Positions 55,664 through 64,000 of a stretch of 64,000 nucleotides of DNA are shown piece by piece. The position numbers and the translations under genes were made by a program. The notes beneath the pieces are model-generated. The model was given only the letters and a program-made list of their open reading frames with translations, was not told where the DNA came from and did not search any database. Origin of the DNA: an uncultured Flavobacteriaceae bacterium (lineage in GTDB: Bacteria; Bacteroidota; Bacteroidia; Flavobacteriales; Flavobacteriaceae); NCBI GenBank assembly GCA_943789465.1, contig CALSUF010000002.1, positions 248,001-312,000 of the forward strand, written 5' to 3'. Each line of letters starts with the position of its first letter. Position 1 is the stretch's first letter.

Positions 55664-56548
55664 ATGCATGCACAAAACCCTTACGTCGATCGTTATGATC
55701 TGAAGCGATTGGTGAAACACAATCCAGAATTAAAAACACACATTATTTTAAACCCTTCTAAGGAAGATACTATTGATTTTAGTGATTCCGCATCTGTTTA
55801 TGAATTAAATAGAGCCATGCTTTTGGCCGATTTTAATCTTGATAGATTCGAGTTGCCTATGGGTTATCTCATCCCTCCTGTTCCTGGAAGATTAGAATAT
55901 TTATTGCACATACAGGAGTTTCTTACAAATCAATTTAACAGCGATCAAAACACCAAACTTCGAGGGTTAGATATTGGTTCTGGAGCCAATGGCATCTATT
56001 GTATTTTAGGCGCTCAATATTTCAATTGGAACATGGTGGGCAGTGAATGTGATGAAAATGCCGTTAAAATTGCAAAGGCTAATATTAGTCCTACAAAATC
56101 CTTAAAAAATAAGATAGAAATTCGCCACCAAGAAAATAAAAGTTTTCTTTTTAAGAATGTTATTCAACCTAGTGAGTATTTCGATTTTACCGTTTGTAAT
56201 CCCCCTTTTCATACATCCAAAGAAGGTGCACTTAAAGGTTCTCAAAAAAAACTTAACAATTTAGGACGTGAATTTGATAAAGAACAAGTCGCTCTTAATT
56301 TTGAAGGACAAGCCAATGAATTGTGGTGCAACGGCGGTGAAGTCCTTTTTATCAAACGATTGATTAAAGAAAGTATTTTGTTTAAAAATCAGGTGAGAGT
56401 ATTTTCAACGCTTGTTTCTAAAACAGACAGTTTAGCAAACATTGACAAACTACTTAAAAAAGCAAAAGCGAGTTCTTATGTAATTCCAATGGATTTGGGC
56501 AACAAAAAAAGTCGTATTGTTCTTTGGTGGTTTGATTCAAGCTTATAA
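55664..56548 (+). CDS. rlmF: 23S rRNA (adenine1618-N6)-methyltransferase
   Basis: SAM-dependent methylase of A1618 in 23S rRNA. The 294 residues from the second ATG (55664) start MHAQNPYVDRYDLKRL, which lines up with the known N-terminus; an ATG at 55646 is possible, but the codons between hold a weak -7-like stretch. Marks are ELPMGYLIPPVPGRLEYL, the SAM loop LDIGSGANGIYCILG, and catalytic CNPPFHTS. It converges on a DEAD-box gene, with 6 bases of overlap at the stops. Confidence 0.9.
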   Translation: MHAQNPYVDRYDLKRLVKHNPELKTHIILNPSKEDTIDFSDSASVYELNRAMLLADFNLDRFELPMGYLIPPVPGRLEYLLHIQEFLTNQFNSDQNTKLRGLDIGSGANGIYCILGAQYFNWNMVGSECDENAVKIAKANISPTKSLKNKIEIRHQENKSFLFKNVIQPSEYFDFTVCNPPFHTSKEGALKGSQKKLNNLGREFDKEQVALNFEGQANELWCNGGEVLFIKRLIKESILFKNQVRVFSTLVSKTDSLANIDKLLKKAKASSYVIPMDLGNKKSRIVLWWFDSSL

Positions 56549-57856
56549 GACTGTCACCCGAACTTTTTTCTTTTTAAGTCGAGTGTTGTTTAATTTCTCA
56601 ACCAAGTCCTCTGCGATCGCTTTAGGTACTGCTACAAACGCGCAATCTTGTTTTAACTCGATGTTTCCGAGTTGATCCTTCGTAATATCCCCTTGTTTAA
56701 AAAAAAGTCCTGCAATATCTCCTTTAGAAATTTTGTCTTTTCGACCTCCAGAAATAAACAGGGTTTCCCAAAATTGAGGTTTTCGAACTGATTGCTTAGA
56801 AATGTTAACTATTTTGGAATTGTTAATGTAAGCTGGTAAATCTTCGGCATCTCCTTTCATTATAAAGGCTGTCCCTTTTGAATCTACTCTAGCAACACGC
56901 CCATTTCTGTGTATAAATTCTTCTTTGGCACGTGGTACTTCGTAATGAATAATAAATTTTAATTCAGGAATATCAATCCCTCGGGAAGCTAAATCTGTCG
57001 CAATGAGAATTTGATGGGTCCCATTTCTGAATTTGATTAAAGAACGTTCTCTATCTTTTTGCTCCATCCCCCCTACAAAACAACTGTTGTTTACTTTATT
57101 TTTATCCAAGTAACGACTCACTAAATCAACACTATCTCTTAAATTACAAAATATAATGCCAGTTTGATTGCCAAGATGACCTATTAAATTCAAGAGAGTT
57201 TGAGATTTGTTTTTTGAAGGAAAAACAACGGTTTTAATCTCCAATTTAGAAACTACTTTATCTTTTAAATAATTGACGGTTGTAGGTTGATCTAACCTTA
57301 CAAATCCGGGGATATTGATGCTTTGAGTTGCCGAGGTTAAAATCCGTTTATTGATATGTGGCAACTGACCGATAATTTCTTTCATTTCAGATTCAAAACC
57401 GTCTTCTAATGATTTGTCAAATTCATCTAGTATGAGGTTTTTTATACTGGTTTTAGAAAATCTATTGTTACTAAAATGATCTGCAATTCTTCCTGGTGTT
57501 CCAATTAAAATTGCAGGTACGTGTTTGATTTCAATTTTATCCTTGGACATCGGACGACCTCCATACACTGCATTGACTTTAAATCCAGATCCCATGCTGC
57601 GAACGACTTGTTCAATTTGAATAGCCAATTCCCGAGAAGGAACGATTATCAAAGCTTGAACGTCTTTACAATTGGGATCTAATAACTTTACAAGTGGTAA
57701 CAAAAACGCTAATGTTTTGCCGGTTCCAGTTGGCGACAATAAAATGGTATTGGTTGTTTTTTCAATTACAGAAATTGCTTCCTCTTGCATCGGATTCAAT
57801 ACATGAATATTTAATTTCGTTAAAATATCTTGTTGTTCTTTAATTGTATTTGCCAT
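56543..57856 (-). CDS. dbpA: DEAD-box RNA helicase, DbpA-like
   Basis: A 437-residue RNA helicase. Motif I is SPTGTGKT near 40-47, motif Ia VPSRELAIQ, motif II is DEFD rather than DEAD, motif III SAT, and the C-terminal HRNGRVARV-like motif VI. Residues about 365-437 form an RRM-type domain (KGDIAGLFFKQGDITKDQLGNIEL) like the one in DbpA that binds 23S rRNA helix 92, so a role in 50S assembly is likely. It lies 5 bases after another DEAD-box gene on the same strand. Confidence 0.88.
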   Translation of the reverse strand: MANTIKEQQDILTKLNIHVLNPMQEEAISVIEKTTNTILLSPTGTGKTLAFLLPLVKLLDPNCKDVQALIIVPSRELAIQIEQVVRSMGSGFKVNAVYGGRPMSKDKIEIKHVPAILIGTPGRIADHFSNNRFSKTSIKNLILDEFDKSLEDGFESEMKEIIGQLPHINKRILTSATQSINIPGFVRLDQPTTVNYLKDKVVSKLEIKTVVFPSKNKSQTLLNLIGHLGNQTGIIFCNLRDSVDLVSRYLDKNKVNNSCFVGGMEQKDRERSLIKFRNGTHQILIATDLASRGIDIPELKFIIHYEVPRAKEEFIHRNGRVARVDSKGTAFIMKGDAEDLPAYINNSKIVNISKQSVRKPQFWETLFISGGRKDKISKGDIAGLFFKQGDITKDQLGNIELKQDCAFVAVPKAIAEDLVEKLNNTRLKKKKVRVTVL

Positions 57857-57861
57857 AATAA

Positions 57862-59193
57862 TTACTTCTTTTTTGAAGCTTCAATTTTTGATTTTGCTGC
57901 ACTTGTTTGCGCCAGATAGTTTGCCAATACTTTGTCTATCAATTCTTCTTTTGTCAAATGGTGGAAAATAGTATTCACATTTGTTCTGAATTCATCTGAA
58001 ATCGTACGATTTGGTTTGGTCTTAAATATTTTTTTTGCCCACAACAATCCATTGTTTTCTTCGATACTTTGGGCGTCTGCTTTTTTGAATTCATTAAATA
58101 GAATTCCTAATTCTTGTTCAAACTCAGGGATATCTTCAGCTTCTTCTTGTTGTAATATGGTTAAAGAGAGTCCCTTTGCACCTGCCCTTGCCGTACGTCC
58201 ACTTCTGTGCACATAGGCTTCATAGGTATCTGGTAAATGGTAATTGACTACATAGGAAACTTCTTTCACATCAATGCCACGGGCAGCCAAATCTGTTGCA
58301 ACCAAAATATCAATATAGCCTTCTCTAAATTGCCCCATAATACGGTCGCGAATTCCTTGAGACAAACTCCCATGAAGCGCTCCCGAAGAGAATTTATTAA
58401 TGGCTAAATTTTTAGCTAATTTATTAACGGCTGCTTTTGTTTTACAAAATATAATTCCGCGTTGACCTTCTTTGGAACTTAAAAAATGCATTAAAACATT
58501 CAGTTTTTCAATAGGTTCCACCACGACATACTGGTGATCAATTCCTTGATGACCAACGGTTTTCATGTCTGCTTCAATCTGTATCACATGTTTTGACATG
58601 TAATTTTGAACCAATTGTTTTATCGCTCCTGAAAGTGTGGCGGTGAATAATAGAGTTCTGCGTGATTTTGGAATTTCTTTAATAATAAGATCTAAATCTT
58701 GTTTTAAAGCACTCACCATTTCATCCGCTTCATCCAGTACCAAAGATGATAATTGTTTGAGGTTAATAGCTCCACGTTTCACTAAATCAACCAACCGTCC
58801 TGGTGTGGCTACTACAATGTGTGTAGGGGTTTTTAACCGTTCTATTTGAGGTTTGATAGGAATTCCTCCACAAACCGATGCCATCGATATTGAAGGGTTT
58901 TCTGACGCATATGCAACTAAGTTGGCATGTATTTGTTGCCCTAATTCTCTTGTTGGTGCCAATATGACAACTTGAACATTCGGGTTTTGAATGTCAATTA
59001 ATTGTAACAAAGGAACTCCAAAGGCGACTGTTTTGCCTGTTCCTGTTTTAGCTACAACTACAAGGTCTTCTGTTTGGTTTAAAACCAATGGAATGGTTTT
59101 TTCTTGAATATCAGTAGGAACAGAAATTTCTAAATGAGCTAAGGCTTGTTGTAAGTGCTTATTTATTCCTAAATCAGAAAACGGTTTTGACAT
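57862..59193 (-). CDS. DEAD-box RNA helicase (RhlE/CshA-like)
   Basis: A 443-residue helicase with all core motifs intact: AKTGTGKTVAFG (motif I), APTRELGQQ (Ia), LVLDEADEM (II), FTATLSG (III), ATDLAARGID (V), HRSGRTARAGAKG (VI), and a Lys-rich tail. It has a -7 box 15 bases upstream and is co-oriented with the DbpA-like gene 5 bases downstream, so the two RNA helicases are probably co-transcribed, perhaps for cold adaptation; cspA lies 1 kb away on the same strand. Confidence 0.9.
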   Translation of the reverse strand: MSKPFSDLGINKHLQQALAHLEISVPTDIQEKTIPLVLNQTEDLVVVAKTGTGKTVAFGVPLLQLIDIQNPNVQVVILAPTRELGQQIHANLVAYASENPSISMASVCGGIPIKPQIERLKTPTHIVVATPGRLVDLVKRGAINLKQLSSLVLDEADEMVSALKQDLDLIIKEIPKSRRTLLFTATLSGAIKQLVQNYMSKHVIQIEADMKTVGHQGIDHQYVVVEPIEKLNVLMHFLSSKEGQRGIIFCKTKAAVNKLAKNLAINKFSSGALHGSLSQGIRDRIMGQFREGYIDILVATDLAARGIDVKEVSYVVNYHLPDTYEAYVHRSGRTARAGAKGLSLTILQQEEAEDIPEFEQELGILFNEFKKADAQSIEENNGLLWAKKIFKTKPNRTISDEFRTNVNTIFHHLTKEELIDKVLANYLAQTSAAKSKIEASKKK

Positions 59194-59207
59194 ATCATAG
59201 TTTTTGA

Positions 59208-59215
59208 CAAAGATA
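59208..59215 (-). promoter_or_regulatory. -7 box for the helicase pair
   Basis: TATCTTTG on the minus strand, 14 bases before the helicase ATG. Confidence 0.55.
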
Positions 59216-59313
59216 ACTATACAAAATCCTAGAATGGCTTAAATTGGGATGCTAATTCAATTTAAAAAAGGATATAGATAGTAGAAGGATAAATAATATA
59301 TTGCTATAATTGC

Positions 59314-59763
59314 TTATACTTCTTGAGTTGTCCGCTTTGATTTTCTGTAAATATAATTAGGATAAATAGTGCGTTTTGCAAAACGATTTAATTTATTAGA
59401 ATTAATCATTTTTATATAAATCTGTTTTGTCACCCCAAAATATTCGTAGGTGGTTCCATCTAAAAAAGTAATTTCTAAAAGTAAGCCTTTGTGAATATAA
59501 TCTGCAATCCCCGAATTTGTTATTGTATCTGTATAGGCATCTAAGTTAGCTGCAATCGTTTCAGGGGCAATACTCACCAAAAAATGGTACCCATCAATGA
59601 TTTCACGACTTTTTAATTCAGCTTCTTCAGCTTTAGAATCATTTTCTTGAAACTTATCTGGATGCCACTCTTTTACTAGATTACGGTAGCTCTTTTTAAG
59701 AGTTTTAAGGTCAATTTCCTTATCAACATTAAATAGTTTCTTGTACTGATTGATACGCTTCAT
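59314..59763 (-). CDS. J-domain protein with C-terminal KTSC domain
   Basis: A 149-residue protein. Residues about 7-60 are a DnaJ domain with the essential HPD in KEWHPDKFQ, so it should stimulate a DnaK ATPase. Residues about 80-149 fit the KTSC domain (LEITFLDGTTYEYFGV), a small fold thought to bind RNA or protein in lysyl-tRNA-synthetase-related proteins. The combination without a zinc or client domain is known in Flavobacteria. It is transcribed alone from the minus strand; partner unknown. Confidence 0.82.
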   Translation of the reverse strand: MKRINQYKKLFNVDKEIDLKTLKKSYRNLVKEWHPDKFQENDSKAEEAELKSREIIDGYHFLVSIAPETIAANLDAYTDTITNSGIADYIHKGLLLEITFLDGTTYEYFGVTKQIYIKMINSNKLNRFAKRTIYPNYIYRKSKRTTQEV

Positions 59764-59890
59764 AGAATGATTTTTAGCAGCCGCGAAACTACATCTTTAT
59801 TCTGAACTTGAGGCTGTTGCTAGAGTGTTTTTATTTCAGTAAAATTAGTTAAACAAGATTTTGAAAACTTTAAAATTCGCAACAGTGTAC

Positions 59891-59922
59891 AAAAAAAGCC
59901 CAACATTATGTTGAGCTTTTTA
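59891..59922 (-). terminator. Terminator of cspA
   Basis: Stem with one mismatch joining about 59893-59905 and 59908-59920, A-run and T-run on either side, 20 bases past the cspA stop. Confidence 0.75.
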
Positions 59923-59942
59923 TTAAACTTGAAGTATATGTA

Positions 59943-60134
59943 TTAGATAACTTTTACGTTTACTGCATTTAATCCTTTGTTTCCTTCTTGAAGATCAAAT
60001 TCAACGATATCGCCTTCACGAATTTCGTCAACTAATCCAGAAATGTGTACAAAATGATCTTTTTCAACTCCTTCTTCAGTGATGAATCCAAAACCTTTAG
60101 TTTCATTGAAAAATTTTACTGTTCCTTTACTCAT
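59943..60134 (-). CDS. cspA: Cold-shock domain protein
   Basis: A 63-residue cold-shock protein from the ATG at 60134: MSKGTVKFFNETKGFGFITE has the RNP1 motif KGFGFI, and HFVHISGL carries RNP2 (FVHI). It binds single-stranded RNA and melts mRNA structure. A TTG at 60176 opens a longer frame but lies ahead of a -7 box at 60166-60173, so it cannot be translated from that promoter. That gives a 5' untranslated region of about 30 bases, much shorter than the thermosensing leader of E. coli cspA. Confidence 0.93.
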   Translation of the reverse strand: MSKGTVKFFNETKGFGFITEEGVEKDHFVHISGLVDEIREGDIVEFDLQEGNKGLNAVNVKVI

Positions 60135-60165
60135 AATAGTGTAATTAAAATTTATAATATTTTTG

Positions 60166-60173
60166 CAAATATA
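60166..60173 (-). promoter_or_regulatory. -7 box for cspA
   Basis: TATATTTG on the minus strand, 31 bases before the ATG at 60134; rules out the upstream TTG as start. Confidence 0.65.
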
Positions 60174-60246
60174 CAATCTTTTAATTAGAAACCTAGATAT
60201 TTAAATAACTTAATTTCAATTTATTACGAGTTAGTTGAAATATAAA

Positions 60247-61179
60247 TTATATTTTATCTCCACTCCATGCTTCGAATGACTTGGTAATTTTACCTTCATC
60301 ATTGAATCTGTGATTCACCATTACTGGAATAGTGATTGTTTTGTTATCTGATTTACGTACTAAAGTTAATCTCCACCAAGACTGTACTAATCCTTTTTGA
60401 GATTCAAATTCATAGTATTTTATCCATTTATTATCCAGACTCTCAACAGAGTAATTACTCAAGAAATCTGACTGCATGGCTTTAAATTCATCCATAGATA
60501 AATCATCAGATCCCCACTCGCTAAATAATCCATCAAAGGTTGCAGTTTCGTCAAAGGCTTCAAAAAAGTGATCTAAGTTTCCGTATTGAAGCGCATGCAT
60601 TGCTTTTCTTACAGTATTAATGTTGGCGTGGTTTGAGTATATTTTACCATCAGTCAAGTTATTTCTACTTTTCCAACTTTCCATAAATGGCATTTGGTTC
60701 ATGTAAGTACGTGAAAAAGAAATTTTATTATCTGAATTAATAGCATACTGAGTATGTCTTCTCTGTGTAAACTTTACTCCTGTCATACCTCCAACTCCAG
60801 AAATAGCTTCCCAACAATAAACATATGTCACATTTTTAAAGTTTTCATCTGTATATTTAATTGCATCTGGATATGCGTTTTTAGCACTTCCTAAGGAATA
60901 ATATCTATTTTTTGTATTCCATGTGTTTACAGTGTTAATAAACCCTTCTTTGGTTTGTGGTTCTCTGTCTTTGTTCATTTCTTCGCCCCAAACCCCTTTG
61001 AAATCATCTGATAAAAGAGATTCTAAAGCTTCTAAATTGTTTGAGTTTACAGCGTCATACATTTGATTTACGACATCGATAGCAGGATGCTCAATGTAAA
61101 CTGTACCATTTTTTTTCTTTTGAGCAAATACAAATACAGTAGTTACAAGTAAGAGTAATGTTGTTAATTTAGTTTTCAT
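60247..61179 (-). CDS. Secreted protein with two NTF2/SnoaL-like domains
   Basis: A 310-residue exported protein: signal peptide about 1-20 (MKTKLTTLLLLVTTVFVFAQ, cleavage after FAQ). Two cone-fold domains follow, each beginning with a helix phrase of the same kind: AIDVVNQMYDAVNSNNLEALESLL (about 33-56, given in part) and NTVRKAMHALQYGNLDHFFEAF (about 188-209, in part). The duplication is clear from the repeated helix-strand order. No catalytic residues can be named and function is unknown. It stands alone. Confidence 0.8.
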   Translation of the reverse strand: MKTKLTTLLLLVTTVFVFAQKKKNGTVYIEHPAIDVVNQMYDAVNSNNLEALESLLSDDFKGVWGEEMNKDREPQTKEGFINTVNTWNTKNRYYSLGSAKNAYPDAIKYTDENFKNVTYVYCWEAISGVGGMTGVKFTQRRHTQYAINSDNKISFSRTYMNQMPFMESWKSRNNLTDGKIYSNHANINTVRKAMHALQYGNLDHFFEAFDETATFDGLFSEWGSDDLSMDEFKAMQSDFLSNYSVESLDNKWIKYYEFESQKGLVQSWWRLTLVRKSDNKTITIPVMVNHRFNDEGKITKSFEAWSGDKI

Positions 61180-61299
61180 TTTGATTAATTTTAATATTAG
61201 TTTTAATTTGAAAGTAAATATAGAAAAATATTCAAAACTACATATAACAAATGAGCTATATTTAATTGTAGAAGCCTAATAATTACAATTTAAGAAGTA

Positions 61300-61833
61300 T
61301 TATTTGAGGGTAATACTTTTAATTTTCAAACTAAAAAGCTCTTTGGTTTTGTTACCAATTAAAAATGCAATTTGTTCTATTTGATCAGCATCAAAATTTG
61401 GAATATTGAGTCTGTAACCTCTAAAACTTGGATAAAAACTTTTTAATGGAATACTTATTTCTTGATCCAGTCCATTGGTTGTAAATGTATAGATATAAGA
61501 ATGACGTTGACTATCAGTATCTTTTAATCTAAATTGATAAGATTTACCATCCCCTTTTATTTTTAGAACAATAAATTCAAAACCACTTGTTTTTATTCCA
61601 TCAAAATTATAACGAAGTGAAGAAAAACCTCCATTGTTTTCTGTTGTGACATACCCTTCAAAAACACCAAAACCATCAGAATTTACGGAAAAATTTCCTT
61701 GGGACCTCCCTCCCATTACACGGTCATCTACAATTTTCCATCCTTTAGTAGAACTTCCAGATTCAAATTTAAAAATTTCGTTAGGTGATTGAAACATATT
61801 CATAAAAGTAAATAAAATCAGTGTATAAAACAT
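61300..61833 (-). CDS. CIA30-family protein
   Basis: A 177-residue protein of the complex I intermediate-associated protein 30 (NDUFAF1) family: WKIVDDRVMGGRSQGNF near 32-48 is the family signature, followed by a jelly-roll domain with FDADQIEQIAFLIGNK near the end. Bacterial members are carbohydrate-binding-like folds of unknown role; the mitochondrial one helps assemble complex I. The hydrophobic N-terminus (MFYTLILFTF) may be a short signal. It starts 11 bases after the SSL2-like helicase gene and is probably co-transcribed. Confidence 0.85.
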   Translation of the reverse strand: MFYTLILFTFMNMFQSPNEIFKFESGSSTKGWKIVDDRVMGGRSQGNFSVNSDGFGVFEGYVTTENNGGFSSLRYNFDGIKTSGFEFIVLKIKGDGKSYQFRLKDTDSQRHSYIYTFTTNGLDQEISIPLKSFYPSFRGYRLNIPNFDADQIEQIAFLIGNKTKELFSLKIKSITLK

Positions 61834-61844
61834 AATTATAAAAT

Positions 61845-63386
61845 CTATACTTTTGGAAGTCTTTCTAAAATTTCATCAAAATTCTCTCTTAAATAGGCGC
61901 GTAACTTCTTTTTGTAATCATCTTTAAGCCAGGACAAAAAGTTGTGTGTACTCTTACTTATACATTTTGAATAACGGTGTATTCTAAAATCTATATCGTC
62001 TGTTAAAAGTTTTACAAGATCCAAGGCGTCATAAATATCCTCACTGTTTTCTATACATATAAAAGCATGTTGTTCAATGGAACGTTTTAAAACAACTTTT
62101 GAGGACTCCCCATTACGAATGGATTGAATGTAGGTTTTGTTGACATCAAAATAAACATCTTTAGAATTAGTAAATGAAGCTCTTATATCATCTGGCATTT
62201 CATAAATGAAGTTGCTTTCAAGCTCTTCATCACTTAAAACTCCGTCTAAATAATAATTTGGATACTTAAATATACGTTGCCAATCTAAATTTGTACTTCC
62301 CCAAGGTCCAAAACGATGGAAGTTATTTCCTAAATCAATAACATCAAAGGAATTTTTATTCTTTAAAATTCGAGAACCCCTTCCTATCATTTGATAATAA
62401 AGTGTTAGTGATTTAGTAGCACGATTTAAGATAATAGATTCCACAGTAGGCTCATCAAATCCAGTAGTAAGTATACTTACAGAAGTTAGTATGGCATTTG
62501 GTGTTTCTTTAAACCATTTTAAAATTTGAGTACGCTCTTTTTTAGTTGCAGTATTATCTAAATGAGCTACAGGATAACCGGCGCTTCTAAACAAGTCAAA
62601 AACAAACAGTGAGGTATTGATACCGTTGTTAAATATAAGTGTTTTCTTTCCTTCACAACGTTCATTATAGGCTTCCATTAACTTAGAAAGCATCTCATTG
62701 TTAGTATATAAATCTTCTGAAGATTTAACCGTATAATCTCCGTTGGCACCTACCACTAAAGAAGTCAATCCAACATTATAAGAAAACATGTTAGCTTGTG
62801 CTAAGAATTCATTCTCAATTAGGGATTCAATACTCTCTCCGACAATTAATTCATTGTAATTATCTGCCATTGGAAGCTCAATATTTGAACTTAATGGTGT
62901 AGCGGTAACACCTAAAACGAATGATTTTTCAAAAAATTTAAAAAGTTTTGTGAATGAATTGTAATGAGCTTCATCAATAATAACTAAACCAATATCTGAG
63001 ATATCTAATTTATCATCTTTTAAACGGTTGTTAAGTGTTTCAACCATTGCAACAAAACAATCAAATTGAGATTGGTCCTCTAAATTGGCTTTACTGTCAA
63101 TTACTTTGTTTTGTACTCCAAACTCTGTCAATACAGATGATGTTTGTTTACAAAGCTCAATACGATGCGTCATTACCAACACCTTTTTCTTATGAGTTTT
63201 TAAGTATTGACTGACAATTTCCGAAAAGATAACTGTTTTACCACCACCAGTGGGTAACTGGTATAAAAGGTGGTAATCGTCCACAGCAGTTTCAAAACAT
63301 TGAAATATTTTTTGAATCGCTCCCTTCTGGTAGCTATAAAGTTCTTTGCCAGTTTTACGTTCTTCTTGTTCTGAAATGGAAAGCAT
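61845..63386 (-). CDS. SSL2-like DEAD/DEAH helicase
   Basis: About 513 residues. A superfamily 2 helicase with motif I LPTGGGKTVIFSEI, motif II DEAH in VIIDEAHYNS, motif III VTATPLSS, and QMIGRGSRI as motif VI. The layout is like the XPB/SSL2 or type III restriction-like helicases, but no nuclease or methylase is adjacent. A longer frame to about 63419 (MYFCKN...) includes a TAnnTTTG box, so the start is placed at MLSISEQEE. It may act in DNA repair; the role is uncertain. Confidence 0.8.
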   Translation of the reverse strand: MLSISEQEERKTGKELYSYQKGAIQKIFQCFETAVDDYHLLYQLPTGGGKTVIFSEIVSQYLKTHKKKVLVMTHRIELCKQTSSVLTEFGVQNKVIDSKANLEDQSQFDCFVAMVETLNNRLKDDKLDISDIGLVIIDEAHYNSFTKLFKFFEKSFVLGVTATPLSSNIELPMADNYNELIVGESIESLIENEFLAQANMFSYNVGLTSLVVGANGDYTVKSSEDLYTNNEMLSKLMEAYNERCEGKKTLIFNNGINTSLFVFDLFRSAGYPVAHLDNTATKKERTQILKWFKETPNAILTSVSILTTGFDEPTVESIILNRATKSLTLYYQMIGRGSRILKNKNSFDVIDLGNNFHRFGPWGSTNLDWQRIFKYPNYYLDGVLSDEELESNFIYEMPDDIRASFTNSKDVYFDVNKTYIQSIRNGESSKVVLKRSIEQHAFICIENSEDIYDALDLVKLLTDDIDFRIHRYSKCISKSTHNFLSWLKDDYKKKLRAYLRENFDEILERLPKV

Positions 63387-63409
63387 AGTTGGTTTTGGAT
63401 GATTTTTGC

Positions 63410-63417
63410 AAAAATAC
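63410..63417 (-). promoter_or_regulatory. -7 box for the SSL2-like helicase gene
   Basis: TATTTTTG on the minus strand, inside the 5' end of the longest frame; moves the likely start to the ATG near 63386. Confidence 0.55.
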
Positions 63418-63575
63418 ATTCTTTATTGAGTATATAAAGAATTATTATGAACTATTTTTTCGTTTAAGATTAAATTAAATATTGTGCCTATTAAATTTGT
63501 AAAAGTTAAAAATGTATAATTATTTCATATTTGAGTCATAAATGGTTAAATTTAAATCCTTAATTTTCATTTATT

Positions 63576-64000
63576 ATGAATCAAACAACAAACCAAACCA
63601 CAATCAATTTTTGGATTATTTGTAGTCTGGCCTTAATTTGGAATATCATAGGAGTATTTGCTTATTTTGGTCAAACTTTTATGAGCGAAGAAATTTTTTC
63701 ATCCTTATCTAAAACAGAACAAAATTATTTTTTAAACATGCCTGTATGGGTAACAGCTGCATTTGCTGCGGCAGTTTTTACCGGAGTCTCTGGTGCTATT
63801 AGCTTGTTACTGAAAAAAAAACCCGCAGTTTTTTTATTCTTAATTTCAATGATTTTAATATTAATACACCAGTATTACATCTTTTTTATTCAAGACTCTA
63901 TAAAAGTTGAAGGTCTGGAATTAATTCTACCATTGACCACTTTGTTTATTGGGTTTTATTTACTTGGGTATTCTATTAAAATGAACAAACAAGGCGTGTT
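63576..64000 (+). CDS. Four-helix membrane protein (3' partial)
   Basis: An ATG at 63576 opens a frame that runs off the right edge (141 codons seen): MNQTTNQTTINFWIICSLAL at the start. Four membrane helices are clear (about 10-30, 56-78, 85-105 and 114-132), with short polar loops. Similar flavobacterial proteins are sometimes labelled sugar transporters without evidence. Function unknown. About 155 bases of A/T-rich sequence separate it from the divergent helicase gene. Confidence 0.7.
   Translation, partial: MNQTTNQTTINFWIICSLALIWNIIGVFAYFGQTFMSEEIFSSLSKTEQNYFLNMPVWVTAAFAAAVFTGVSGAISLLLKKKPAVFLFLISMILILIHQYYIFFIQDSIKVEGLELILPLTTLFIGFYLLGYSIKMNKQGV

Noticed and set aside
56543..59193. DEAD-box pair as a duplicated gene
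   Set aside because: The two proteins differ in motif II wording and only one has the DbpA-type RNA-binding domain, so they are separate families rather than a recent duplication.
61845..63386. Restriction or defence system around the SSL2-like helicase
   Set aside because: The neighbours are a CIA30 gene and a small membrane protein; no nuclease, methylase or NTPase partner is adjacent.
1..64000. CRISPR arrays, prophage or insertion sequences
   Set aside because: No regularly spaced direct repeats, transposase, integrase of mobile type, or phage structural genes were seen; XerD has the housekeeping form.

Overview
The window is AT-rich chromosomal DNA from a member of the Bacteroidota, almost certainly family Flavobacteriaceae. 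The evidence is the gene content (FtsK-LolA-LptFG-RibB block, thrABC, DUF3822 next to rsmD, Omp28-like lipoprotein, zapA-6S-rny), many matches to the Bacteroidota -7 promoter box TAnnTTTG, and the scarcity of Shine-Dalgarno sequences. The genus cannot be fixed by eye. I see no prophage, insertion sequence, integron or CRISPR array. This is mostly core genome with a few decaying genes.

Layout. 1-4.9 kb: 3' end of zapA, a 6S-like RNA, rny, xerD, a decayed GNAT acetyltransferase, a lipoprotein and tRNA-Ser(TGA). 4.9-13.3 kb: a nitroreductase, kdnA (sugar aminotransferase), then on the minus strand ftsK-lolA-lptFG-ribB and a small membrane protein. 13.4-19.4 kb: pdxH, a SixA-type phosphatase, dnaX-miaE, RNase P RNA and the rsmD/DUF3822/membrane-protein operon. 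19.5-24 kb: a RecD-like helicase, then kdsB, a CAT-like acyltransferase, kdnB and a lysophospholipid acyltransferase. 24-31.6 kb (minus): yebC, gcvT-SDR and thrABC with a candidate leader peptide. 31.9-38.6 kb: glyA, an Omp28-like thioredoxin-fold lipoprotein, fabG, a VWA-type membrane protein and an SPFH protein. 38.7-47.4 kb: a complete hisGDCB(fused)HAFIE operon behind a histidine leader-peptide attenuator, followed by truA and a DUF2461 gene. 47.4-54.1 kb: MscS, DUF3817, a palindrome-rich intergenic region and three consecutive flavoprotein genes (amine oxidase, cryptochrome/photolyase, and a photolyase FAD domain without the usual N-terminal antenna domain). 54.3-64 kb: an orphan DEAD-box N-domain, a frameshifted ThiE-like gene, rlmF, two DEAD-box helicases, a J-KTSC protein, cspA, an NTF2-like secreted protein, CIA30, an SSL2-like helicase and a truncated membrane-protein gene.

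How the genes work together. KdnA and KdnB are the two dedicated enzymes that turn Kdo into 8-amino-Kdo (Kdo8N). With the CMP-transferase KdsB in the window, the cell probably puts Kdo8N in its lipopolysaccharide, although kdnA lies about 17 kb from kdnB. The LptFG, LolA and acyltransferase genes also serve the envelope. The amino-acid operons thr and his both have small upstream reading frames rich in the codons of their own end products. For his, the last leader codons nearly copy the 3' arm of the terminator, giving a clear antiterminator alternative.

The strongest items for follow-up are the his attenuator, the thr leader, the 6S RNA, the split Kdo8N pathway, the flavoprotein cluster, and the palindromic region near 49.4-49.7 kb. 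Several long open frames begin at or inside TAnnTTTG boxes, so their starts have been moved downstream here.
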